20,858 nucleotides of DNA from CAYLJJ01 sp964384025 (GTDB lineage: Bacteria > Myxococcota_A > Bradymonadia > UBA7976 > UBA1532), in contig CAYLJJ010000099.1 of the NCBI GenBank assembly GCA_964384025.1, positions 1 through 20,858 on the forward strand, in the 5' to 3' direction. Shown in pieces: positions 1-7,267 of this stretch. The notes below the pieces were generated by a model. The model made no database searches. It was not told the DNA's origin and saw only the letters and a program-made list of their open reading frames with translations. A program made the position numbers and the translations under genes. Numbering within the stretch: position 1 is the first letter of the stretch; the number at the start of each line of letters is the position of its first letter.

Positions 1-314
1 GGCCCTTCCCCACCTTATATTTCGGCTCCATCCGCCATGGCGGATGAGCACCCTCTCAACCCTGGCCGGAGTATTGGGAGTAGGCTCAACACGCAAAAGA
101 GCCGGATTCTTCCAGTAATGATAGAGAGCTGCTCTCCACCCCAGCGTTCAGAGAATGGTCTCTGTTCGTCTGGAGAGGGATTAAGAGATTCCGGTGATGA
201 ATCAGAGGTCCCTGATAAAGAAGGAGCGAATCGAGATTGTTTCACTTCTTCAGGGTTCTCAACAGCCTTAAGGCATTTCATCTAGACCAAATCCAGCGGA
301 CTCATCAAAAAAGA
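1..314. other. gene-less left end
   Basis: I see no credible gene here. The reading frames that cross this stretch on both strands are short, low in complexity of composition and lack ribosome binding sites. The one recognisable item is the palindromic repeat near base 30, listed separately. The stretch lies downstream of the minus-strand membrane-protein gene that ends at 315. Confidence 0.6.
24..53 (-). repeat. dispersed palindromic repeat, copy 1
   Basis: The core ATCCGCCATGGCGGAT (30-45) is a perfect 16-base palindrome. Read on the minus strand it is preceded by AGGGTGCTC and followed by GGAGCC. The same arrangement recurs on the plus strand at 17993-18023 and 18186-18215. The shared flanks show that these are copies of one roughly 30-base element rather than chance palindromes. 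Function is unknown; a small mobile palindromic element or a protein-binding site are both possible. Confidence 0.6.
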
Positions 315-1817
315 TCAAAATCCCAAATGAACCCTCTGAATAAGCTGGTAAATTTCACGATAACGCGCTTCTTCAGGCTCGAGAGCAGCAAAACATCCCG
401 CCTCTACCTCCTGGCGCAGTCGATGTAGTGCGCCCTCTTCTAGGAGTCCTGCCAGTTGAGGCTCAGCCTGTCTGGGGGTATCTCGACCAAAGCGCAGTGG
501 AGGATGCTGGGCGAGGAGAGCGGCGAACTCAAGCTGGATGGCGAAGCGGTAGGGAAGGAGAGCTAAGAGCGCGTCTCCTCCTTTTTTGGGGAGTTGAAGA
601 CTGCGAGGAGCGTGCCCTTTAGCTTGTGCCCAGAGCCAACCCCTCTCTTTGAGGAGCAAGAGGCCCTCTCTGCTCAACTCAAGGCTTCGCCCCTCAGGGG
701 GGTCCAGTTGAGCGTCCAGGGGCTCATCGCTGAGGATCAACTGAAGCTCCTTTAACTCCAAGCCCTCCTGAGCAGAGCAGAGGCGCAGACGAAGCGGACC
801 CCGTATGGGTGCTGAGATCTCAAGGGGAGGAGCTTGAGGAGAGCTTGGAGTTTTGGAGCGTCGTCGAACCCTGGGTCGCCACCCCAAAAGGAGGAGCAAA
901 GGAGCCAAGAGCGCTACCGCCCAAGGCCAAGAGGAGCCATGTTGAGGAGGGGCAGGGGGGATCTGCAGCAAGATCGGAGGAGTCTGAGCCTCTCGCCAGC
1001 CTGGCTCTTGGCTTAACGCTGAAGCTCGCAATTCCAGCGGACCAGGAGGGAGGTCTTGGAGTTGAAATCGAAACTCAGCGTGGATCTTCGCTCGGATGAG
1101 TGGGCGACCATCACCGGTGATGATCAGTTGCCCCTCCTTTGGCCCCTCCAGCTTGCCCTCTAGGACCAGGGCCGCGCCAGGCTCAGGATTTTTGGCTGAG
1201 AGGCTCAGCGATAGAGGACGGCTGGCCTCGACGCTCAGTTGAGCCTGAGAGGGAGAGCGCTCCTGATCACCCTCATAACGAACCAGAAGCTGGTGAATCC
1301 CTGGACCTGGCAAACGCAGGCTGGTCTGAGCCCGCCCATGGGCATCGCTGAAGAGCACCTCCAGGCTCTCTTCTCCTAGGCTCAGGTGTAGGGGAGCTTG
1401 AGAGAGCGGCTCCCCCTCATCAAGGATCTCCAGGCCCAAGCTGAGGGGGGCCCCATCCTGAATGGAGAGCGGCGCCAACACCCTCAGCAGGGTCTGGCTG
1501 CGTCTCATGCGAGCGCGACCCTCCCAGGTCGTGCTTCCCAACAGAGGGCTACCAGAGAAGCTCAACCGCAACAGCTCTTCCTCACCCTTGAGGTTAAACT
1601 GGGACTGAATTCGGCCCTTTGAATCGCTCCTCAGCTTGAGGAGCCTCTCTCTGGACTCAAGCAGCAGAGGGGCTCCAGGGATGGGCTGCCCCAGATTGTC
1701 TTGCAGTCGAGCGCTCAGCTGCACTCGCCTTCCTCGTGTTTGAAGCTTAAGCTGATCAAACTCAGCTCGCGCTTTTACAGAGACAAGAGGGCTTAAGAGC
1801 AGAAGGACAATCAGCAT
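315..1817 (-). CDS. exported single-pass membrane protein with Ig-like/beta-rich ectodomain
   Basis: This is a 500-residue protein that I cannot assign to a named family. The N-terminus has a hydrophobic signal-like segment (about residues 1-18, ending near VKARA). Residues about 25-285 are beta-rich and suggest two or three immunoglobulin-like or carboxypeptidase-regulatory-like modules, with phrases such as GQPIPGAPLLL and SDAHGRAQTSLRLPG that resemble 'prealbumin-like' repeats. A single transmembrane helix lies at about 298-312, followed by the basic RPRVRRRSK stop-transfer sequence. About 185 residues would then be cytoplasmic. It sits 38 bases after the J-domain gene in the same direction and is probably co-transcribed with it. 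ATG at 1817 was chosen because the signal peptide follows directly. The ribosome binding site is poor, and the frame stays open upstream without a better start. Confidence 0.7.
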   Translation of the reverse strand: MLIVLLLLSPLVSVKARAEFDQLKLQTRGRRVQLSARLQDNLGQPIPGAPLLLESRERLLKLRSDSKGRIQSQFNLKGEEELLRLSFSGSPLLGSTTWEGRARMRRSQTLLRVLAPLSIQDGAPLSLGLEILDEGEPLSQAPLHLSLGEESLEVLFSDAHGRAQTSLRLPGPGIHQLLVRYEGDQERSPSQAQLSVEASRPLSLSLSAKNPEPGAALVLEGKLEGPKEGQLIITGDGRPLIRAKIHAEFRFQLQDLPPGPLELRASALSQEPGWREAQTPPILLQIPPAPPQHGSSWPWAVALLAPLLLLLGWRPRVRRRSKTPSSPQAPPLEISAPIRGPLRLRLCSAQEGLELKELQLILSDEPLDAQLDPPEGRSLELSREGLLLLKERGWLWAQAKGHAPRSLQLPKKGGDALLALLPYRFAIQLEFAALLAQHPPLRFGRDTPRQAEPQLAGLLEEGALHRLRQEVEAGCFAALEPEEARYREIYQLIQRVHLGF

Positions 1818-1855
1818 AAGAGAGCATATCGCTCCCGGAGCGGGAAAAGGAGGCT

Positions 1856-2320
1856 TTAGGCCCGGCGGCTCTCTCGACCGCTCAAGAGGACGTTCAGCTC
1901 CTGATAGGCGAGGTTGATCTTAAGGGCTTCTTGATGAGCTGCCGCTTCAGCTTGAGGATCGTGGGCGAAGTGATCTGGGTGATGTGCCCGCATCTTCGCA
2001 CGCCAAGCTTGCTTGATCTCCTCCAAGCTGGCCCCTGGGCTGAGACCTAAGACCTCATAGTGCTGCTTGGAGGAGCGGCGGCGCTGGGCTTGTCGTCCCG
2101 CCTTTTGAGCCTCCTCTTGCAGCTTCTGAACTCGCGCCCAAAGCTCAGACTCCAGAGCTTCAAGGCGACCCTCGATCTTTCGTTGAATTTGAAGCAGAGA
2201 GGTCCGCGCTTTCTCAACGCGTCGTCGAACCCAGGGCTCCTCCATCGCTGTCTCTCCCGCTTTCTGCCCCAGCTCAAGGGCCCGTTTGCTCAACCGTCTA
2301 AGGCGCTCTTCAAGGCTCAT
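1856..2320 (-). CDS. J-domain (DnaJ-like) co-chaperone protein
   Basis: This 154-residue protein has a charged, probably coiled-coil N-terminal half (about 1-85, rich in Glu, Arg, Lys and Leu). A C-terminal J domain follows at about residues 87-150: HYEVLGLSPGASLEEIKQAW, then the HPD tripeptide that stimulates Hsp70 ATPase, then the helix leading to NLAYQELN. It lacks the Gly/Phe and zinc-finger regions of full DnaJ, so it is a specialised Hsp70 partner whose coiled coil probably supplies client or location specificity. Its ATG overlaps the stop codon of the upstream acetyltransferase gene (ATGA), indicating translational coupling in one operon. Confidence 0.85.
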   Translation of the reverse strand: MSLEERLRRLSKRALELGQKAGETAMEEPWVRRRVEKARTSLLQIQRKIEGRLEALESELWARVQKLQEEAQKAGRQAQRRRSSKQHYEVLGLSPGASLEEIKQAWRAKMRAHHPDHFAHDPQAEAAAHQEALKINLAYQELNVLLSGRESRRA

Positions 2321-3690
2321 TGAATCTCCTCTACACGTTGCCCCTCACGCTGGTAAACTCGGCCACAGTCTGAGCAGCGGGCCTCCTCTGAGGATTCATC
2401 TACACTCATAGGCAGCGTAGCTCCACAGTAGCAGCTCCATGCGCGGATACGCGCTGGGTTTCCATAGACAAGGGCATAGTCGGGGACAGGGCGGGTGACC
2501 ACCGCGCCCGCGCCTATAAAGCTGTAGCGTCCCAGGCTGTTTCCACAGACGATGGTGGCGTTGGCGCCGATGCTGGCTCCCTGTTTGACTCGCGTGACTG
2601 CATACTCTCCCCGCCGGGGAAAATGGCTGCGCGGAGTGCCCACATTGGTGAAGACCATCGAGGGTCCACAGAAGACATCATCCTCTAAGATCACCCCAGA
2701 GTAGATCGAGACGTTGTTCTGGACCTTGACGTTGTTCCCCAGGCTGACCCCGCGCTCCACCACCACGTTCTGCCCCAAGCTACAGCTTTCCCCGATCTTT
2801 AGAGGCCCCAGCAGCTTACTGAAGTGCCAGATCTTAGTACCTGCTCCGATCTCTACCTTTCCCTCAACGACCGCGCTGGGATGGACAAAGAATTTTGGGG
2901 TTTCAGGGCTATTTTTTGGAGGAGCAAAGCCATCCAAGCTGGTCTCTACACTCTTCAGCAGATGGAGGGCTCGAAGGCTGGCTGTGCTCTCTAGACGCCC
3001 CTCAAAGAGCGCCCTCAGCATCTCCTCTTCAGCGGAGGGCGCGGTACATTTCAGCCTTTGATGATCTCCTTGGGGATCGTGGAGCTGAAGATCTCCCTCT
3101 CTGAGGCTAAGGCCACCCTCCTGCCCAATGATCTCCAAGCTTTCTTGATGGATGGGAGAGCGTTGATGGAGGTGGAGCTGAGCATGGAGATCTCCAGGGA
3201 AGCGCAGTTCAAGGCTGATCTCATCCAGGACATCGCTCCTTAAGAGCGCGCGTCCCTGAACCCGATGTGCTTCAGGAGGACCCGCCAGCTCAACCAGACA
3301 GGCCAAGAGTCCCCCCAAAGGAGCCGAGAGTGTTTGAGGTTCTGTTGAAGCCTGATGCCAGCGTCGAGCTTGAATGCTCCAGAGCTTCCCCAGCCCTTGA
3401 GCTGCTTTGAGGAGCCCACGCCAGCTCGGCTTAAACTGTGCGGACCAGACAAGCTGGACACCCTGCTCTACGAGGTCCTGAGCCTCAACCTCCTTGAGTC
3501 CCCAAGGATCAGGAATCAGGACCTGGACTCCGGCAGCCAGCCCCTGCTTCGCCAGTGGGACTTGAGTTCCAGGAGGGCTACAGATGATCAGTCCTCCTCT
3601 AGAGCCCTCCTCTTTCCAAGGTCCTCGCTTTAGGGCGCGACGAAATGACTCCGCCTCTCTGCCCTCTCCCATCACCTCATATCCAGGCAC
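2317..3690 (-). CDS. degenerate Gfo/Idh/MocA-like domain fused to WbpD-like hexapeptide N-acetyltransferase
   Basis: This is a 457-residue two-part protein. Residues about 30-255 resemble a Gfo/Idh/MocA sugar oxidoreductase that lacks the first nucleotide-binding half: no GxGxxG is present. The usual EKP catalytic-lysine motif is replaced by PDP at about 60-62 (context GLAAGVQVLIPDPW). Residues about 268-415 are a left-handed beta-helix acetyltransferase (hexapeptide repeats, KIWHF, VQNNVSIYSGV, IGAGAVV, GNPAR) like WbpD/WlbB, which acetylates UDP-3-amino sugars in surface polysaccharide synthesis. The tail has a possible zinc ribbon (C420, C422, C439, C442). The start is GTG at 3690, chosen because AAGGAG lies five bases upstream. 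The frame is open for about 27 more codons but offers no start codon. The oxidoreductase half is probably inactive and may be structural. Confidence 0.8.
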   Translation of the reverse strand: MPGYEVMGEGREAESFRRALKRGPWKEEGSRGGLIICSPPGTQVPLAKQGLAAGVQVLIPDPWGLKEVEAQDLVEQGVQLVWSAQFKPSWRGLLKAAQGLGKLWSIQARRWHQASTEPQTLSAPLGGLLACLVELAGPPEAHRVQGRALLRSDVLDEISLELRFPGDLHAQLHLHQRSPIHQESLEIIGQEGGLSLREGDLQLHDPQGDHQRLKCTAPSAEEEMLRALFEGRLESTASLRALHLLKSVETSLDGFAPPKNSPETPKFFVHPSAVVEGKVEIGAGTKIWHFSKLLGPLKIGESCSLGQNVVVERGVSLGNNVKVQNNVSIYSGVILEDDVFCGPSMVFTNVGTPRSHFPRRGEYAVTRVKQGASIGANATIVCGNSLGRYSFIGAGAVVTRPVPDYALVYGNPARIRAWSCYCGATLPMSVDESSEEARCSDCGRVYQREGQRVEEIQ

Positions 3691-3695
3691 CTTCT

Positions 3696-3701
3696 CTCCT
3701 T
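3696..3701 (-). promoter_or_regulatory. ribosome binding site for the GTG start at 3690
   Basis: The transcript reads AAGGAG five bases before GTG at 3690. This decides the start of the acetyltransferase fusion and means the missing N-terminal Rossmann half is not just a mis-called start. Confidence 0.55.
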
Positions 3702-3860
3702 CTTCGCAGCTCTCAAGGGCGAGGTCCGCTATATCCCTTGGAGTACCTTTTTGATCAAGAGGAGAAGCTCTTCAGCGAAACTCTAACTTTCATGCCATGA
3801 TACTCAAGGAGCCGATGAGTCTCACCCAGACGAGGACTCAGGCAAGCCTCACCAAGAACA

Positions 3861-3869
3861 GGAGGAGAT
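3861..3869 (+). promoter_or_regulatory. strong ribosome binding site before 3874
   Basis: AGGAGGAGA closely matches the anti-Shine-Dalgarno complement and is placed correctly for ATG at 3874. It rules out the longer overlapping frame that begins near 3797. Confidence 0.6.
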
Positions 3870-3873
3870 TCTC

Positions 3874-4470
3874 ATGCCGGAGAAAACCGACATGCTCATC
3901 AAGGAGGTCCTTAAAGAGCGGTACCTCTCTCTTCGAATCAGCCACTTTCAGCTCCTGGAGGATCTCCAAGAGTCGAAGTGTCGCGTCATCGTCACTCTCT
4001 GTCATGCCCAGGATGGGAGCACCTTGGGAGAGCTGAGGGGTCAGGGAGTGGGCCTGATCGATGCCCTCTTCCGGGGCTTAATGGAGCACTATGCTCAGGA
4101 GTTTGAGTCCCTCAACAGTATCCAGATCACCGGCTTTCGCCTCAGCAGCTCGATGGAGCGTGGCCCTTCTCAGGGGAGCGACGGGGAGGCTCTAGCTGAG
4201 CTGTATGTAGAGAACAGCGATGGGCGCAGCTTCCTCTTTGAGACAAAGGGGCGCTCGACGGCGGCGGCGGCGCTTCAGTTGGTGGTGCGGGTTGTGGAGC
4301 ACTTTGTCAACTCAGAACGAGCCTTTATCTCGGTCTATCACGCTCTGAGAGATGCGCGGAGTCGCGCTCGCCCCGATCTGGTCCAGCTCTACACCCGACA
4401 GCTCTCAGAGCTGGTCAACACCACAAGCTATACCTCAGTGATCGAGAAGATCAAAAATGAGGAGCTTTGA
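3874..4470 (+). CDS. stand-alone LeuA-type regulatory (allosteric dimerisation) domain protein
   Basis: This is a 198-residue protein. Residues about 30-155 look like the C-terminal regulatory domain of 2-isopropylmalate/citramalate synthase (LeuA/CimA): a beta-strand, the loop and helix GQGVGLIDALF (56-66; the family has GxGPVDA), a strand VxxITGFRL, then DGEALAELYVENSDGRSFLF and a second helix AAAALQLVVRVVEHF. No catalytic TIM barrel is attached. In LeuA this domain binds leucine for feedback inhibition, so this protein may bind a small metabolite, but that is inference. ATG at 3874 has AGGAGGAGA eight bases upstream. The next gene begins immediately after its stop codon, so the two are one operon. 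Confidence 0.65.
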   Translation: MPEKTDMLIKEVLKERYLSLRISHFQLLEDLQESKCRVIVTLCHAQDGSTLGELRGQGVGLIDALFRGLMEHYAQEFESLNSIQITGFRLSSSMERGPSQGSDGEALAELYVENSDGRSFLFETKGRSTAAAALQLVVRVVEHFVNSERAFISVYHALRDARSRARPDLVQLYTRQLSELVNTTSYTSVIEKIKNEEL

Positions 4471-5007
4471 GTGAGGATCAAGCTCAAGGAGAGAGAGAAC
4501 ATCTACCGCTCCTCTCGGGGATCTATCGATCTGGAGACCTTTGAGAGCCCGACAGGGAGGGTGAAGCGCGCGGTGATTCATCACCCTGGAGCGGTGGGGA
4601 TCATCGCTCAACCTGAGCCGGGTCAGCTCCTATTGGTGCGGCAATATCGCTATCCTCTGCGCGCCTGGACTCTGGAGATTCCAGCGGGCACCTGTGATCC
4701 AGGAGAGCCACCCCAAGAGACCGCTCGACGCGAGCTTGAGGAGGAGGGAGGCTATCGCGCGGCTTATCTAGAGCCGATTTTATCCTTCTATCCAGGACCT
4801 GGGGGGAGTGATGAGTTGATCTCGCTCTTCTTGGCCAAGGATCTGAGCCCCTGTGAGATAGACCCCGATCCAGGAGAGCTGATCGAACCTGTGTTGTTTT
4901 CGGAGGAGGAGCTTCGGGGAATGATGCAACGAGGAGAGATCCAAGATGCTAAGACCTGGATCGCGCTCAGCTGGCTTTTTAACGAGCAGGGTAGCCTGTT
5001 CTCCTGA
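4471..5007 (+). CDS. Nudix hydrolase, ADP-ribose pyrophosphatase-like (NudF family)
   Basis: This 178-residue protein is probably a cytoplasmic hydrolase splitting ADP-ribose or a similar nucleoside diphosphate derivative. The full Nudix box is visible at 73-95: G73, E79, then REL-E-EE-G (87-93), which supplies the metal-binding glutamates. The preceding LEIPAG (68-73) and following FYPGPGGSDE (about 106-115) match the ADP-ribose/NudF subgroup. The start is GTG at 4471, directly after the TGA of the upstream gene, with GGAG just inside that gene's end, so translation is coupled. Exact substrate cannot be read from sequence. Confidence 0.9.
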   Translation: MRIKLKERENIYRSSRGSIDLETFESPTGRVKRAVIHHPGAVGIIAQPEPGQLLLVRQYRYPLRAWTLEIPAGTCDPGEPPQETARRELEEEGGYRAAYLEPILSFYPGPGGSDELISLFLAKDLSPCEIDPDPGELIEPVLFSEEELRGMMQRGEIQDAKTWIALSWLFNEQGSLFS

Positions 5008-5231
5008 GGTGGGAACGGTGGTAAGGATGCTGTCTAAAGTTGATGCTGCTTTGGTTTATCTAGCCTCATCTGACAGAGATATGGAGAGGGTCAACAGCTC
5101 CAGTCAGTTCAAAGGATAGCAAAGCTCCGCTTCAAAAATCGTATAGTGTGAACCGATGCTGTCGGTCCCTTTGGAGAGCAGCTCAGAGAAGAGATAGATG
5201 CCGATGGTGGCGCCTATGATGATCGCGATAT
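5008..5231. other. convergent intergenic gap
   Basis: This 224-base gap lies between the plus-strand Nudix gene and the minus-strand metallopeptidase. I see no convincing terminator. A minus-strand frame here (5104-5295, TTG start inside the metallopeptidase gene) encodes one hydrophobic stretch, DIAIIIGATIGIYLFSELL, but has no ribosome binding site, so I do not call it a gene. Confidence 0.4.
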
Positions 5232-5786
5232 CTAGGGATATAGATCCCCTGTCTGTGCGTCGTTCTGAGCAAGCCCTTGGCGAGCGTAGAGCCAAAGACG
5301 AAGGTCAAGTTCATAGCGAAAGTAGTCCGGCTCCATATGCTCACAGAGCTGATAAAAGCCTTTGTCATGATCCCGATGGCGCAGATGCGCCAGCTCATGG
5401 ACCACGATCATCTTGAGGAACTCTGGGGGCAGCTGCTTAAACAGGCTGGAGATGCGCAGCTCATTCTTAGCCTTCAGCTTCCGGCCTTGCACCCGCGTGA
5501 CATAGGTGTGGGTCCCAAACGCCCGCCGCAAGGTGATCATCTTGTCGCTGTAGCGCACCTTGGAGAGCGGCGAGGACCTGCGCATATGGGCGCGCTTGAG
5601 ATCCATCACATAGGGATAGAGCGCTGCATTGTCGGTGACGCTGTGCTTCTCGGGGTAGCGCTGGGCGAGGATTTCGATCAGGCGACCCTCATCGCGGAGC
5701 GCACGCGCCTCCGCTTGAAGCGTCTCTGAGTAGCCGCCCAAGAAGTCAATGCCGTTGAGGGCTGGGCTCATCGCCGCGTTCACCAT
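5232..5786 (-). CDS. YgjP-like (DUF45) zinc metallopeptidase
   Basis: This is a 184-residue predicted cytosolic metallopeptidase of the YgjP/DUF45 type, related in fold to SprT and M48 enzymes. The zinc motif HELAH is at 130-134, with E131 as catalytic base, and it continues LRHRDH so that H140 is the likely third ligand. The context IVVHELAHLRHRDHDKGFYQL is typical of the family, as is the following PDY. The N-terminal ~100 residues are a basic region with YPYVMDLKRAHMRR and GTHTYVTRVQGRKL. No signal peptide is seen. ATG at 5786 is used; M6 at 5771 is an alternative, and neither has a clear ribosome binding site. It stands alone, convergent with the Nudix gene. Substrates of the family are poorly known. 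Confidence 0.8.
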   Translation of the reverse strand: MVNAAMSPALNGIDFLGGYSETLQAEARALRDEGRLIEILAQRYPEKHSVTDNAALYPYVMDLKRAHMRRSSPLSKVRYSDKMITLRRAFGTHTYVTRVQGRKLKAKNELRISSLFKQLPPEFLKMIVVHELAHLRHRDHDKGFYQLCEHMEPDYFRYELDLRLWLYARQGLAQNDAQTGDLYP

Positions 5787-6616
5787 CAGAGAGGTCCATT
5801 AATCCATCCAGGATGATCGCTCTTATAGTATAGAGGCCCCACCGTCGCACGAAAATGACCCAAGCCTTGACACAGATCCCCTCTCCCCAACAGCGTCGCC
5901 GTCTCCTGCTCCTCGCTCTGGGGCCGTGCTCCTCCTATCGATCCCCCGAAAGAGCCTGCTCCTGGCGGGGGTGGTGCTGAGCATCTCCCTGGCGGTGGGG
6001 CTCTTGGTGCTGATTCCTTAGAGTTGGAGAGGAGGCCAAGCACCCTCACCTGAATTTATGAATGGCACCTTGTCAGCGCTCATCGCTGCGTTCATCATAA
6101 AAAATCCAAGCGCCACTCCTTCCAAGCCCTGAGCCACGCATTTAGCAGAGGTCGCTCAACACCGAGGGTATACGGTGGTTATCCCGCCTCTCTGCTCCAA
6201 GAGAGCCCAGATGAACAGATCCAGCGACTGCTCACCCACATCGATCTGCTCTCTCAGGGCCTCTAAGGCCAAGCGTTGATCTCCGTGGGGTAGACTGTTC
6301 ATCTCTCCTCCCTGTATTGCACAGCTCTTCCCTTCAGAGACGCCGCTGTTCTGCTCCAACTCCTGGATGGAGAAGAGCAGGGACAAACAACGCTCAAGAT
6401 GTTTATGTCCCTTAAGCTCCTCCTGAAACAGAGCCTGAACCGGGGCTTTGCTTAAGCCTGAGCGGGGTTATCTGGTGGGGGATGTAGAGGCGATAGAGAA
6501 GGCAGAATCTACCCCAAGGTTTAGAGTCAGGCCCCCAAAGGGTGACTTCCCCGTTGCTCTCCTCCTCGATGAAGGCGCATCCTCCTCTCTGATTGGGCAA
6601 CCCTAAGGGGAAGGAA
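5787..6616. other. 830-base stretch without an intact gene
   Basis: This interval holds two damaged-looking reading frames, listed separately: a frameshifted two-helix membrane peptide (5855-6021, plus) and a broken minus-strand frame (6156-6654). It ends at the ribosome binding site of the first gene of the defence locus. I see no tRNA, IS end or clear promoter. Confidence 0.5.
5855..6021 (+). pseudogene. small two-helix membrane protein with a single-base frameshift
   Basis: From ATG at 5855 the frame reads MTQALTQIPSPQQRRRLLLL followed by ALG, then turns into Cys/Ser/Trp-rich nonsense. Shifting back one base at the GGGG-CC run (5920-5925; the GGG codon is 5921-5923) continues as AVLLLSIPRKS, then LLLAGVVLSISLAVGLLVLIP, and stops at 6021. 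The combined product would be about 55 residues: a basic cytoplasmic N-terminus and two hydrophobic helices joined by PRKS. The clean join at a homopolymer suggests one lost G, either a true mutation or a sequencing error. There is no good ribosome binding site, so confidence is limited. Confidence 0.4.
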
Positions 6617-6654
6617 ATGCAAACACGGCGCCTTCGAGGGACCTTGGCCTCCAT
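6156..6654 (-). pseudogene. possible broken minus-strand coding region
   Basis: Two minus-strand frames overlap end to end. One runs 6654-6412 (contains CAFIEEESNGEVTLWGPDSK and WGRFCLLYRLYIPHQ). The other is open from 6467 down to 6156 (contains SKAPVQALFQEELKGHKHLE, LALEALREQIDVGEQSLDLF and ends TTVYPRC). One frameshift between 6412 and 6467 would join them into about 165 residues with protein-like composition. There is no family match I recognise and no start signal. The upstream end overlaps the start of the plus-strand gene at 6617, so both cannot be fully intact genes. Confidence 0.25.
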
Positions 6655-7267
6655 CGCGCGCTTGGAGGCGGCGGGGATTCGCCCCCCACGACTGACTGAG
6701 CCTGAACATCAACGCTGGCAGCGGTTTCGGCGCAACCTGAGCTGCTCAGATCTGATCGATCTTCTACATCAAGATCTGGCGATGGCCTTCCCTGAGCCCT
6801 TTGGGCGACATCAGGCTTGTGATCTGGATGATGAGCAGGCTAAGGCGCTGTTGTTGGAGGCCGCCTCGCCCAGCGAAGAACCCAGCTCACGGTTTCTTCT
6901 GCGACAAGCTGAGGCTCTGAGGCTGCCCACAGGAGGGGCGCTCTCTAACGCGCCCCAGCTCCAGCCTCAGCATCAGATCTTGGAGCTGCCTGGCTCAGGA
7001 GGACGCTTGAGCGCTTATCTCTGCGCTCGAGATCAAAGCCTGGGCTTTGATCGCCAGTTCACCTTGATGGCGGACAGCGAGGAGGAGCGCTGCCTTATCG
7101 GGCTGGTGACGGTGGAGCTGCGAGGCAACGCCCCCCGCGTTTGGAGCAGTGAACAGCTTGAGGAGGAGCTGGCAAAGGGGGCTCGCTTTGATCGAGTCCT
7201 GGGCCTCAAGGCCGCGCCTGGAGCGCAGCGCTGGGCTCCCCGCTTCCCTGAGGTTCGTCTGCTGTGA
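6617..7267 (+). CDS. uncharacterised protein, first gene of the Pgl/BREX-like locus
   Basis: This protein has 216 residues from ATG at 6617. That start has a purine-rich AAGGGGAAGGAA immediately upstream; TTG at 6593 would add eight residues. No family is recognised. The N-terminal half is helical and charged, with NLSCSDLIDLLHQDLAMAF. The C-terminal half carries ILELPGSGGRLSAYLCARDQ, then FDRQFTLMADSEEERCLIGLVTVEL and ARFDRVLGLKA. The glycine-rich ELPGSGG loop followed by alternating strands and helices suggests a Rossmann-like alpha/beta domain, but no catalytic residues can be named. Its stop overlaps the next gene's start (GTGA), and pglW follows, so it probably belongs to the same defence operon. 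Confidence 0.75.
   Translation: MQTRRLRGTLASIARLEAAGIRPPRLTEPEHQRWQRFRRNLSCSDLIDLLHQDLAMAFPEPFGRHQACDLDDEQAKALLLEAASPSEEPSSRFLLRQAEALRLPTGGALSNAPQLQPQHQILELPGSGGRLSAYLCARDQSLGFDRQFTLMADSEEERCLIGLVTVELRGNAPRVWSSEQLEEELAKGARFDRVLGLKAAPGAQRWAPRFPEVRLL

Noticed and set aside
15..428. Short frames on both strands at the left edge
   Set aside because: No ribosome binding sites, no family resemblance, and partly antisense to the membrane-protein gene.
5104..5295. Minus-strand frame with one hydrophobic helix
   Set aside because: TTG start lies inside the metallopeptidase gene, there is no ribosome binding site, and only one short hydrophobic stretch supports it.
6412..6712. Other minus-strand frame across the start of the gene at 6617
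   Set aside because: Antisense to a better-supported gene that is coupled to the defence operon.
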